Shown here in pieces: positions 1 to 5,098 of a stretch of 5,098 nt of DNA. A program made the position numbers and the translations under genes. The number at the start of each line of letters is the position of its first letter. The first letter of the stretch is position 1. Location: contig JAGUWT010000021.1 of the NCBI GenBank assembly GCA_020062205.1, positions 1 through 5,098 of the forward strand, read 5' to 3'. Source of the stretch: Thermodesulfovibrionales bacterium (GTDB taxonomy: Bacteria; Nitrospirota; Thermodesulfovibrionia; Thermodesulfovibrionales; SM23-35). The notes beneath the pieces were generated by a model. That model did not search any database. It was not told where the DNA came from and saw only the letters and a program-made list of their open reading frames with translations.

Positions 1-75
1 AAACAGGCTACCGCCATTCAGGTGCTTTTTTATGAACCTGTTCTGTGGTTGAAAACTGAAATGTACATTTTTCAT
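1..75 (-). CDS. Possible 5' end of a further operon gene, truncated by the window edge
   Basis: An ATG at 75 opens a minus-strand frame of 25 codons that runs off the window, beginning MKNVHFSFQPQNRF. It lies 50 bp after the ATPase stop in the operon direction, where other XrtA loci carry further genes such as a polysaccharide deacetylase. The residues do not resemble the usual deacetylase opening and I do not recognise a family. The ribosome site is poor: only AGCAGG about ten bases upstream. The frame has no stop before the ATG, so the true start, if any, is uncertain. A plus-strand frame over the same bases is also open, so this is a weak call. Confidence 0.25.
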   Translation of the reverse strand, partial: MKNVHFSFQPQNRFIKKHLNGGSLF

Positions 76-125
76 GAACGCATGCCTGCTTACAGGCCAG
101 AATTGAGCTTCGTTTACAGCCTCTC

Positions 126-1247
126 TTAGGAAATTCCCTTCATATTCTGTTCGAACAGATACCTGATATTCTCTTCCCTCTTCTTCAGGACTTCTTCCTT
201 TTCCATAAGCTCATATTCTCTTCTGAGCAGTTCTTCCTCTTTCTTCTTGAGTTCTGCATCTTTGACGGATAAAAGTTTCTTCTTTTCATCAAATCCAATG
301 AATCCCTTTATCCCCTGGACTGCTGTTTCAAGATTCTGGAGTCTGAAATGAATGCTTGATAATGCCTTTCTTATCTTCTTGGATATATCATCCTGTTTGG
401 GAGGCTCTTCAATTTTTATAGCAGCAGCTCTCTTTTCAGGTCTCTCATTCGCAAAATCACTGATTATACCCTTGATGAGCTCCATATCGATCGTCTTCAT
501 CCCGTCCACAAATGCTGCCAGGAGTGCAAAGTCACACAGGATATTAATGAGCCTCGGTATTCCCTTGCTGAAATCGTAAACAGCATCCATAACTCCTTCT
601 TCGAACTTCACACCATTCTCATTCCCAGCAACTTTCAGCCTGTGCTTTATATACGCCCCTGTCTCTTCTCTATTGAGAGGGCCGATGTGTGTGTTGGTTG
701 TTATCCGCTGTCTCAATTGTTCAAGCTCAGGCCTGCCGAGCGTTATGTTCAGTTCTGGCTGGCCTACGAGTATTATCTGGAGCAGTTTGGACTTATCAGT
801 CTCAAGATTGGAGAGAAGTCGTATCTCTTCGAGGAGCTCAGATGATAAATTCTGTGCCTCATCTATGATGATCATAGATCGTAACCCCTGCGCATATTGA
901 TCTATGAGGAAACTCGTAAGCTCACTCAGCATCTGCGTCTTATCCTTGCCTTTTGTATCAATACCAAAGTCCTCGTTGATCATTGAGATGAGCTGCTCAG
1001 ATGACACACGGGTATTGTTAATCCTTGCAAGCTTAATACCTTTTTTGAGCGATTTCATCATACTTCTGATTATGGTAGTCTTCCCTGCCCCGATTTCACC
1101 TGTAACAAGAATAAACCCAGCATTATCTTGGATCCCATAATTGAGGTACGTCAATGCTCGTTTATGAACACTGCTCATAAACAAAAATTCAGGGTCAGGA
1201 GTCAGTTGAAATGGTTTGCATTGAAAGCCAAAAAATGATGTATACAT
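126..1247 (-). CDS. XrtA/PEP-CTERM-associated AAA ATPase, ExeA/GspA-like, with C-terminal coiled coil
   Basis: AAA ATPase of 373 aa related to ExeA/GspA and to the putative secretion ATPases of PEP-CTERM loci. Its exact task in polymer secretion or assembly is unknown. The opening MYTSFFGFQCKPFQLTPDPEF is characteristic of this family. Motifs: Walker A GEIGAGKTT (50-58); Walker B SMIIIDEAQNL (124-134, D129/E130); sensor-1-like ILVGQPEL (159-166); arginine-finger region QLRQRI (178-182); sensor-2-like GIPRLIN (229-235). The AAA core ends near 265. A charged linker follows, then a strongly helical, Lys/Glu-rich coiled coil about 325-365 and a short tail IRYLFEQNMKGIS. No signal peptide or membrane segment is seen, so it should be cytoplasmic, unlike GspA itself, which is membrane-anchored. 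The ATG start at 1247 has GAGG four to five bases upstream, and that site overlaps the stop codon of the barrel gene (7-bp gap), indicating translational coupling. Confidence 0.92.
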   Translation of the reverse strand: MYTSFFGFQCKPFQLTPDPEFLFMSSVHKRALTYLNYGIQDNAGFILVTGEIGAGKTTIIRSMMKSLKKGIKLARINNTRVSSEQLISMINEDFGIDTKGKDKTQMLSELTSFLIDQYAQGLRSMIIIDEAQNLSSELLEEIRLLSNLETDKSKLLQIILVGQPELNITLGRPELEQLRQRITTNTHIGPLNREETGAYIKHRLKVAGNENGVKFEEGVMDAVYDFSKGIPRLINILCDFALLAAFVDGMKTIDMELIKGIISDFANERPEKRAAAIKIEEPPKQDDISKKIRKALSSIHFRLQNLETAVQGIKGFIGFDEKKKLLSVKDAELKKKEEELLRREYELMEKEEVLKKREENIRYLFEQNMKGIS

Positions 1248-1252
1248 ATCTA

Positions 1253-1256
1253 CCTC
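1253..1256 (-). promoter_or_regulatory. Ribosome binding site of the ATPase gene, overlapping the upstream stop codon
   Basis: On the minus strand the sequence is GTGAGGTAGATATG: the TGA stop of the barrel gene shares bases with the GAGG that precedes the ATPase ATG by five bases. This placement is typical of translational coupling between consecutive genes and supports the ATG at 1247. Confidence 0.7.
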
Positions 1257-2505
1257 ACAGTGATGTTCTAATCTGGGCCATTACAAAATTATCTGTGTAA
1301 TCGCTCATATTTTTCTTATAATCTTCCTTTGTATAGGTATAACTTGTGCTAACGGCTGTCTTATCAGTTAGACGATAATTGATACCTCCGGAAGCGCCAT
1401 ATAATTTTTTCCTCTCTCCCTCGGGAAGGAATTTATCCTGCTCGTGCCTTCCTGAAATACTGAGTGTCAGCCTGAAGGTGGGTTTGTATTCAAAGCCAAT
1501 TGATCCGCCAATGGCATCATCTTTACGTTCCACCTCGGAGTATTTTTCCTTCCGATGGAACATATTTCCATTTACTGACAATACCCTGCCATACTTTACA
1601 GATAGATTTTCTGTCTGGCTTTTTATTAAGCCATAGAGTGGTGAGTTCGTAAATGAACTGCTAAATCTCGCTTCAATCTGTCCTGCTTCAGAAAAACGGT
1701 AGCTTAGTCCCGTCTTATAGAAAATGCTATCTTCATCTCGACCATGGAAATAATTAATCCATCGGTAACCTACTGTTCCATCCAATACTATTTTTGGACT
1801 TGTGTTATAGGATACTCCGAAAAATAAGGCTGTTTGATCATTATTCTGGTCATTCTTGTGCTCTGTATAAGGCCTGTCAGCCGTATATTCTCCTCCCAGT
1901 GAGGCATTAAGCATGGAACTGAATACATGTCTTATATTTGCAAAGCCTGTATGCATCTGCCTATCGGTGCCATCTCTTTCATACCAGATGTTTGTATATC
2001 TATAACCAGCAGAAAAGGTATTTGAAGCGCTGATTGCATATCTCATGTATGGAGATATATTGAGTGTATTTGAGTCTGTCCTGTTTCTCTCGAGATTACT
2101 TTCTGTAGAAGGTTCCCTTGGCTCCAGTACTACACTTGTATAAGTATCTGAAATATCAAGATAGAGGAAATTCTTTATCATATTAATTTTTGATATCAGG
2201 GTCAGACTGTGGGACGTGTCACTTTCCCCCCTTTTTGAGTAGTACCACCAGTTAAGCGTATAATCCGAGTTAAAATCCAATATGGGTGTTCTGTAATAAA
2301 GGCTTACAGAAGGCATAACCCTGGTTATATAATCGTCAACCCTGTTATCTTTCCTAAAATAAATATTATCGTCATACTCCTCCCTTACGACAATGGAAGG
2401 ATTGAGTGAAAATTCAGCCCCTTCCGATTCTGAGAGATTAAAAATGATGTAAAGGACTGTGGCTATTGATAAAATCCAGATAGCGTTAGGATTTTTTTTC
2501 AGCAT
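1255..2505 (-). CDS. Outer-membrane beta-barrel protein, PEP-CTERM system-associated family
   Basis: Predicted outer-membrane protein of 416 aa (as started here), of the family found beside XrtA exopolysaccharide loci. It may act as a porin or export channel for the polymer, but its function is not established. Seen: a signal peptide with basic start MLKKNPNA, hydrophobic core IWILSIATVLYIIF (about 9-22) and a possible cleavage after SEGA (about residue 30). The mature start FSLNPSIVVREEYDDNI matches the family's usual opening. The rest alternates polar and aromatic residues in strand-like segments with many Tyr, Ser, Thr and Asn, and no cytoplasmic domain. It ends in RTSL rather than the common terminal Phe. 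The frame stays open to a TTG at 2622, but the 39 extra residues lie inside the kinase gene and would bury the signal peptide, so I choose the ATG at 2505. ATG 2553 is a less likely alternative. The ribosome site is weak, which fits coupling to the kinase. Confidence 0.85.
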   Translation of the reverse strand: MLKKNPNAIWILSIATVLYIIFNLSESEGAEFSLNPSIVVREEYDDNIYFRKDNRVDDYITRVMPSVSLYYRTPILDFNSDYTLNWWYYSKRGESDTSHSLTLISKINMIKNFLYLDISDTYTSVVLEPREPSTESNLERNRTDSNTLNISPYMRYAISASNTFSAGYRYTNIWYERDGTDRQMHTGFANIRHVFSSMLNASLGGEYTADRPYTEHKNDQNNDQTALFFGVSYNTSPKIVLDGTVGYRWINYFHGRDEDSIFYKTGLSYRFSEAGQIEARFSSSFTNSPLYGLIKSQTENLSVKYGRVLSVNGNMFHRKEKYSEVERKDDAIGGSIGFEYKPTFRLTLSISGRHEQDKFLPEGERKKLYGASGGINYRLTDKTAVSTSYTYTKEDYKKNMSDYTDNFVMAQIRTSL

Positions 2506-3376
2506 TCCCTTTGTCTTCACTTTTCGGCTTTTTAAAATATCCTTCTTTCCCATATCCGTAATGGTAATAGTATGATGGGTAAACGCTCTTTGCAAGATCA
2601 TGGGGAACATTATTGAACACAATACCGAGGATATTTATACCCTTCATGAGAGAAATCGCCTGTTCTGCAGTTTTCTCAGATGTACGGGCTGCCTGGATTA
2701 CAAAAACTATACCATCCATGTAACCGCCGAGCGAAAGGGAATCTGCTGCAACAAGTATCGGTGATGAATCAAAGATTATGTATCTGTCTTTGTACCTTAA
2801 TTTTAATTCCTGTACGAGCCTTTTCATTTTGTCAGATGAGATTAGTTCTGCTGGATTTTCCGGTGGTTCTCCTCCGGGCAAAAATACAAGTTTCCCTATG
2901 CCTGTCTTAATGAATATATCTGAAAGTTTTACCTTATCGGTAAGATAATCACTAACGCCATATCTTGCTTCAATACCAAAATATTTATGTATGGCAGGGT
3001 TTCTTAAATCAGTATCTACAAGAAGAACTGTATGATCAATCTCTTTTGCAATAGTTATTGCAAGGTTTATTGCTGTTACAGTTTTCCCCTCGCCGATATC
3101 AGAGCTTGTAACCATTATGGTGTTAAGGAAATCGTTTTTGGTAGCGTTGAGAATCCTTAAGCGCAGTTTTTTATATTGTTCAGCCGCAGAGGAATAAGGA
3201 TCTGTTATACAGACTAAATTTCTATCCATAACTTTTATATCAATTATAGGCTCTCTAACCTCAAACTTTGGCAAAGGGGGCTGACTAACACCTGTATCTG
3301 TTTCTACTGGGGCAGTATCTTTTACCGTTTCCCTCATTTTTACAGCCTTTTCTAATGCCTGCTCTATTCTGCTCAT
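2486..3376 (-). CDS. CpsD/CapB-like tyrosine autokinase (BY-kinase), XrtA-associated
   Basis: Cytoplasmic P-loop tyrosine kinase of 296 aa. BY-kinases autophosphorylate on a C-terminal tyrosine cluster when bound to their Wzz-like activator, and so regulate polysaccharide polymerisation and export. Seen in the protein: an N-terminal MSRIEQALEKA helix typical of the PEP-CTERM kinase group; a disordered Pro/Thr stretch about 20-45; the EQYKKLRLRI helix (66-75), which matches the oligomerisation region; Walker A SDIGEGKT (92-99); Walker A' VLLVDTDLRNP (117-127, with D121 and D123); and Walker B YIIFDSSP (199-206, D203). The tail has seven tyrosines between 266 and 280 (Y266, 269, 270, 271, 273, 275, 280), then a Lys/Glu-rich end. 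The ATG start at 3376 has GGAGG seven bases upstream. It follows the wzz-like gene by 14 bp and overlaps the outer-membrane gene by 20 bp. A MinD/ParA-type ATPase with no kinase activity is the main alternative, but the tyrosine cluster and context argue against it. Confidence 0.93.
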   Translation of the reverse strand: MSRIEQALEKAVKMRETVKDTAPVETDTGVSQPPLPKFEVREPIIDIKVMDRNLVCITDPYSSAAEQYKKLRLRILNATKNDFLNTIMVTSSDIGEGKTVTAINLAITIAKEIDHTVLLVDTDLRNPAIHKYFGIEARYGVSDYLTDKVKLSDIFIKTGIGKLVFLPGGEPPENPAELISSDKMKRLVQELKLRYKDRYIIFDSSPILVAADSLSLGGYMDGIVFVIQAARTSEKTAEQAISLMKGINILGIVFNNVPHDLAKSVYPSYYYHYGYGKEGYFKKPKSEDKGNAEKKS

Positions 3377-3383
3377 TAAAATT

Positions 3384-3388
3384 CCTCC
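3384..3388 (-). promoter_or_regulatory. Ribosome binding site of the tyrosine kinase gene
   Basis: GGAGG on the minus strand, seven bases before the ATG at 3376 and within the 14-bp gap after the wzz-like stop codon. It supports the chosen kinase start and efficient translation of the kinase from the shared transcript. Confidence 0.8.
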
Positions 3389-3390
3389 AC

Positions 3391-4956
3391 CTAAAATTTA
3401 ATAATACTAATTCCTTTATATCTAAAGAGAATTTCTTTAACCAGCACCAAAATAATAACAAAAAGATAAGCACCGGCAGCAGTGAAAACCTTTTTGTTGA
3501 GTTTTTTCTCAGAAAGTTCATCTTCCTCTGTAACTATTCTTGGAATTGTGACAAGTACAGGTAATTTTAATCGTGCTTCGATGGAATCACTGTCTTTGAA
3601 AGAATCGTCAAGATACTCAAAGCCGAAGACAGCACCTATTCCTGCGCCAATACCTAAAACTATTCCTAATAATATCATCATAATCCTGTCCGGTTTAACT
3701 GGTAAAAGTGGAAGGACAGCCGGATCTACAACCCTGAAAGTTGTGGTCTTGTCAGTAAGCTCGAGGTCTTTAGAAAGTCGAGCACTTTCAAGTTTCTGTA
3801 AAAGCTCATCGTAGATTTTCTGAAATACATTTCTATCCCTTTGAATCCTTGCCCATTCCTCCTGTTCCTTAGGCATACGCCCTAATATCCCCTGTGCAGC
3901 CTGTTGTTGCCTCGAAAGTTCTGATGACCTTCCCTTTAGAGATTCAATCTCGGCACTTGTCGTTGTTAGCTGTTCCCTTAACTGCTGGTAAATAGGATTC
4001 ATCATAGATGTCTGAGAGCCTGCCCCGTCACCTGGTGCATCTTTTGCCTGGGCTATCTTTTTCTTCAACTCCTCTATCTCTCTCTTTACCTTTACTACTT
4101 CGGGATAGTCCTCTGTGTATCTCGTCATGAGAAGCAAAAGCTGGTTGTTCAGATGGGTTAACCTTGCTTGCTGAGGTGAGTCATCCTTTGTGACGAAGGC
4201 AACAGTAAGTTCTTTTTCATTTGTCAACTGCCTCTGGAGATTATCCCTCATCATGACGAGTTCTTTCAACCTGATGTCTGCTTCTGTTTTTGCCTTCTGG
4301 AAGCCTTCTATTTTTTCAAAAAGCGCATTTTCACTCTGTGGAATCAGACGTGGATTCTTCTTCCTGAATTCAGTGATGGCGGAATCAGATTCTTCGAGTT
4401 TTTTCTTGTATTCCATAAGCTGACTTTGTATAAACTCATGTGTATCATGTATATCGGTCCTTCTGTAACCTATATTTTCCTCTATGTACTCTCCCACAAG
4501 GGTATTGACTATATCCCTTACTGTTTGCGGTTCCTTTCCACTGTATGAAATAATAAATATATCCGTTTCACGAACACCTTTTACTTTTACATCTATGTTT
4601 TTTCTTATCTTATCTATAAGTTCCTCGTATTGATTTGGATTTTTCGCCTTTGCATCCATCCCAAGTTTCTTTATAACCCGTTCTATTATGTTTCTGGTAG
4701 TAATGCCATATTTAAGATTTCGCAGTCTGTCTTCTAAGTTGCCAGTTACTCCAACCCCCTTTAAAAGTGGGTTGATAAAATGGCTCCTTTCAATAAAGAC
4801 TATGGAATTTGCCTCATAGGTCTTTGGCAGAAAAAAACTTCCCCATGTGAATAATGAAAGCACTGCGATTGCAGTGGCAAGGGCTAAATATTTTCTCCTC
4901 TGTATTGTCGACCAGTATTGTTTTAGATCAAAATTTGAAGATTTACCTTCTGGCAT
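3391..4956 (-). CDS. Wzz/GNVR-type polysaccharide chain-length determinant, XrtA/PEP-CTERM locus subfamily
   Basis: Inner-membrane protein of 521 aa, of the Wzz/polysaccharide co-polymerase family that sets exopolysaccharide length and activates a partner tyrosine kinase. Visible layout: a short cytoplasmic N-terminus (DLKQYWSTIQRRKYLAL, about 10-26), TM1 about 23-43, and a Wzz domain with FLPKTYEANSIVFIE about 42-56. A long periplasmic helical region follows, with coiled coils about 170-305 and 322-398 separated by a flexible Gly/Ala/Asp linker (305-318). The GNVR-like signature is about 373-393 (RDRNVFQKIYDELLQKLESA). A proline-rich stretch (DPAVLPLLPVKPDR, 411-424) leads into TM2 about 425-447, then a cytoplasmic segment with LKLPVLVTIPRI. 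A third hydrophobic segment (about 491-510) ends the protein. The ATG start at 4956 is backed by AGGAGGG five to six bases upstream. There is no Walker A motif here; the kinase is encoded separately 14 bp downstream, as in CapA/CapB pairs. Family assignment is firm; the PEP-CTERM subfamily call rests on length and neighbours. Confidence 0.93.
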   Translation of the reverse strand: MPEGKSSNFDLKQYWSTIQRRKYLALATAIAVLSLFTWGSFFLPKTYEANSIVFIERSHFINPLLKGVGVTGNLEDRLRNLKYGITTRNIIERVIKKLGMDAKAKNPNQYEELIDKIRKNIDVKVKGVRETDIFIISYSGKEPQTVRDIVNTLVGEYIEENIGYRRTDIHDTHEFIQSQLMEYKKKLEESDSAITEFRKKNPRLIPQSENALFEKIEGFQKAKTEADIRLKELVMMRDNLQRQLTNEKELTVAFVTKDDSPQQARLTHLNNQLLLLMTRYTEDYPEVVKVKREIEELKKKIAQAKDAPGDGAGSQTSMMNPIYQQLREQLTTTSAEIESLKGRSSELSRQQQAAQGILGRMPKEQEEWARIQRDRNVFQKIYDELLQKLESARLSKDLELTDKTTTFRVVDPAVLPLLPVKPDRIMMILLGIVLGIGAGIGAVFGFEYLDDSFKDSDSIEARLKLPVLVTIPRIVTEEDELSEKKLNKKVFTAAGAYLFVIILVLVKEILFRYKGISIIKF

Positions 4957-4960
4957 AAAT

Positions 4961-4967
4961 CCCTCCT
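4961..4967 (-). promoter_or_regulatory. Strong ribosome binding site of the wzz-like gene
   Basis: Read on the minus strand this is AGGAGGG, with its AGGAGG core five bases before the ATG at 4956. It is a near-perfect Shine-Dalgarno sequence and fixes the start of the first gene of the cluster in this window. The left arm of the upstream inverted repeat begins only 12 bases further upstream, so folding of that arm could affect access to this site. Confidence 0.85.
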
Positions 4968-4980
4968 AAAAAAGTCTCAC

Positions 4981-5025
4981 CACAGAGTCCACAGAGACAA
5001 CAGAGACAACAATGAGAACACTGAG
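4981..5025. repeat. Five degenerate 9-bp tandem units within the left arm
   Basis: On the plus strand the successive 9-mers are CACAGAGTC, CACAGAGAC, AACAGAGAC, AACAATGAG and AACACTGAG, in exact 9-base phase with increasing divergence to the right. The right arm, read on the minus strand, has two units CACAGAGAA at 5093-5085 and 5084-5076. The shared 9-bp unit suggests the arms grew by local duplication or slippage rather than being a single fixed hairpin. Confidence 0.65.
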
Positions 5026-5045
5026 AAAATAAATTATTATTTAAA

Positions 5046-5074
5046 ATTAAAATACCCTGTGTACTCATTTTCAA
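5046..5074 (-). promoter_or_regulatory. Candidate sigma70-type promoter driving the wzz-like gene and its operon
   Basis: On the minus strand, TTGAAA (5074-5069) and TTTAAT (5051-5046) are separated by 17 bases. Each hexamer matches the consensus at five of six positions. Transcription would start near 5039, leaving a leader of about 80 bases before the ATG at 4956. The promoter sits inside the inverted repeat, with the -35 box just inside the right arm and the -10 box in the AT-rich centre. AT-rich DNA yields chance matches, and the operon could instead be read through from an upstream gene outside the window. Confidence 0.4.
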
Positions 5075-5098
5075 TTTCTCTGTGTTCTCTGTGGTTCA

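Larger units (their letters stand above)
4979..5095. repeat. Imperfect inverted repeat, MITE/REP-like element upstream of the operon
   Basis: The left arm ACCACAGAGTCCACAGAGA (4979-4997) pairs with the right arm TCTCTGTGTTCTCTGTGGT (5077-5095): 17 of 19 positions match, the two mismatches being adjacent in the middle. A second inner block also corresponds: AATGAGAACACTGAG (5011-5025) against AATGAGTACACAGGG on the opposite strand (5069-5055), after a spacing difference of about six bases. The centre (about 5026-5054) is almost all A and T. It has no coding frame of note. The total of about 117 bp with matching ends suggests a small non-autonomous or REP-like element. Dispersed CCACAGAG/CACAGAG repeats are, from memory, common between genes in environmental genomes. 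The right end lies three bases from the window edge, so its outer boundary and any target duplication cannot be judged. Confidence 0.75.

Noticed and set aside
84..97. GCCTG/CAGGC hairpin as the operon terminator
   Set aside because: The stem is only five base pairs and no T-run follows it on the minus strand, so intrinsic termination is not supported.
1..126. Plus-strand 42-codon frame as the 3' end of a convergent gene
   Set aside because: It was not listed as a gene because neither a family nor a start is visible, and an opposing minus-strand frame in the operon direction is equally open. It is kept as a finding only.
352..1140. Several plus-strand frames of 67-78 codons opposite the ATPase gene
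   Set aside because: They overlap one another and lie antisense to conserved AAA motifs. They show no domain and no start signals.
3285..3521. Minus-strand frame of 78 codons spanning the end of the wzz-like gene and the start of the kinase gene
   Set aside because: It overlaps two well-supported genes in another frame. Its Leu/Phe-rich part comes from reading the third membrane segment out of frame. No ribosome site or family resemblance is seen.
3482..3814. Plus-strand frame of 110 codons opposite the wzz-like gene
   Set aside because: It is antisense to the C-terminal membrane and GNVR regions of a certain gene. The Ser-rich, low-complexity product is typical of an antisense shadow.
4979..5025. 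CRISPR array from the repeated CACAGAG units
   Set aside because: Units are 9 bp, directly abutting and without spacers, and the region forms an inverted repeat instead. No cas gene is present.

Overview
The window is part of an exopolysaccharide locus of the exosortase A (XrtA)/PEP-CTERM type, from a Gram-negative (diderm) bacterium. Two envelope features show this: a predicted outer-membrane beta-barrel with a signal peptide, and a Wzz-type inner-membrane chain-length regulator. The fairly AT-rich composition, strong AGGAGG ribosome sites and the type of locus suggest a Nitrospirota- or Desulfobacterota-like environmental bacterium. That placement is a guess from general familiarity; no marker gene is present.

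Layout: all four clear genes lie on the minus strand and are read from right to left. (1) 4956-3391 is a Wzz/GNVR chain-length determinant of 521 aa. (2) 3376-2486 is a cytoplasmic CpsD/CapB-like tyrosine autokinase of 296 aa with a C-terminal tyrosine cluster. (3) 2505-1255 is a PEP-CTERM-associated outer-membrane beta-barrel protein of 416 aa. (4) 1247-126 is an ExeA/GspA-like AAA ATPase of 373 aa with a C-terminal coiled coil. Gaps are 14 bp, a 20-bp overlap, and 7 bp, so this is one tightly packed, probably translationally coupled operon. The first 125 bases hold no secure gene. A minus-strand frame starting at 75 and a plus-strand frame ending at 129 are both open there and cannot both be genes.

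Upstream of the first gene, 4979-5095 is an imperfect inverted repeat of about 117 bp. Its arms are made of 9-bp CACAGAGAN-type units and its centre is very AT-rich. It looks like a small mobile or REP/MITE-like element, and a plausible sigma70-type promoter lies inside it, pointing at the operon.

How the genes work together (from family knowledge): the Wzz-like protein and its separate tyrosine kinase form a split bacterial tyrosine kinase pair that controls polymer length and assembly. The beta-barrel and the AAA ATPase are conserved companions of these loci whose exact roles are poorly known. No exosortase, glycosyltransferase or outer-membrane polysaccharide export protein is in the window; these would be expected in flanking DNA. 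The gene set itself is a known type. The less ordinary parts are the repeat element carrying a possible promoter, the A8 run in the kinase/barrel overlap, and the unresolved left edge.
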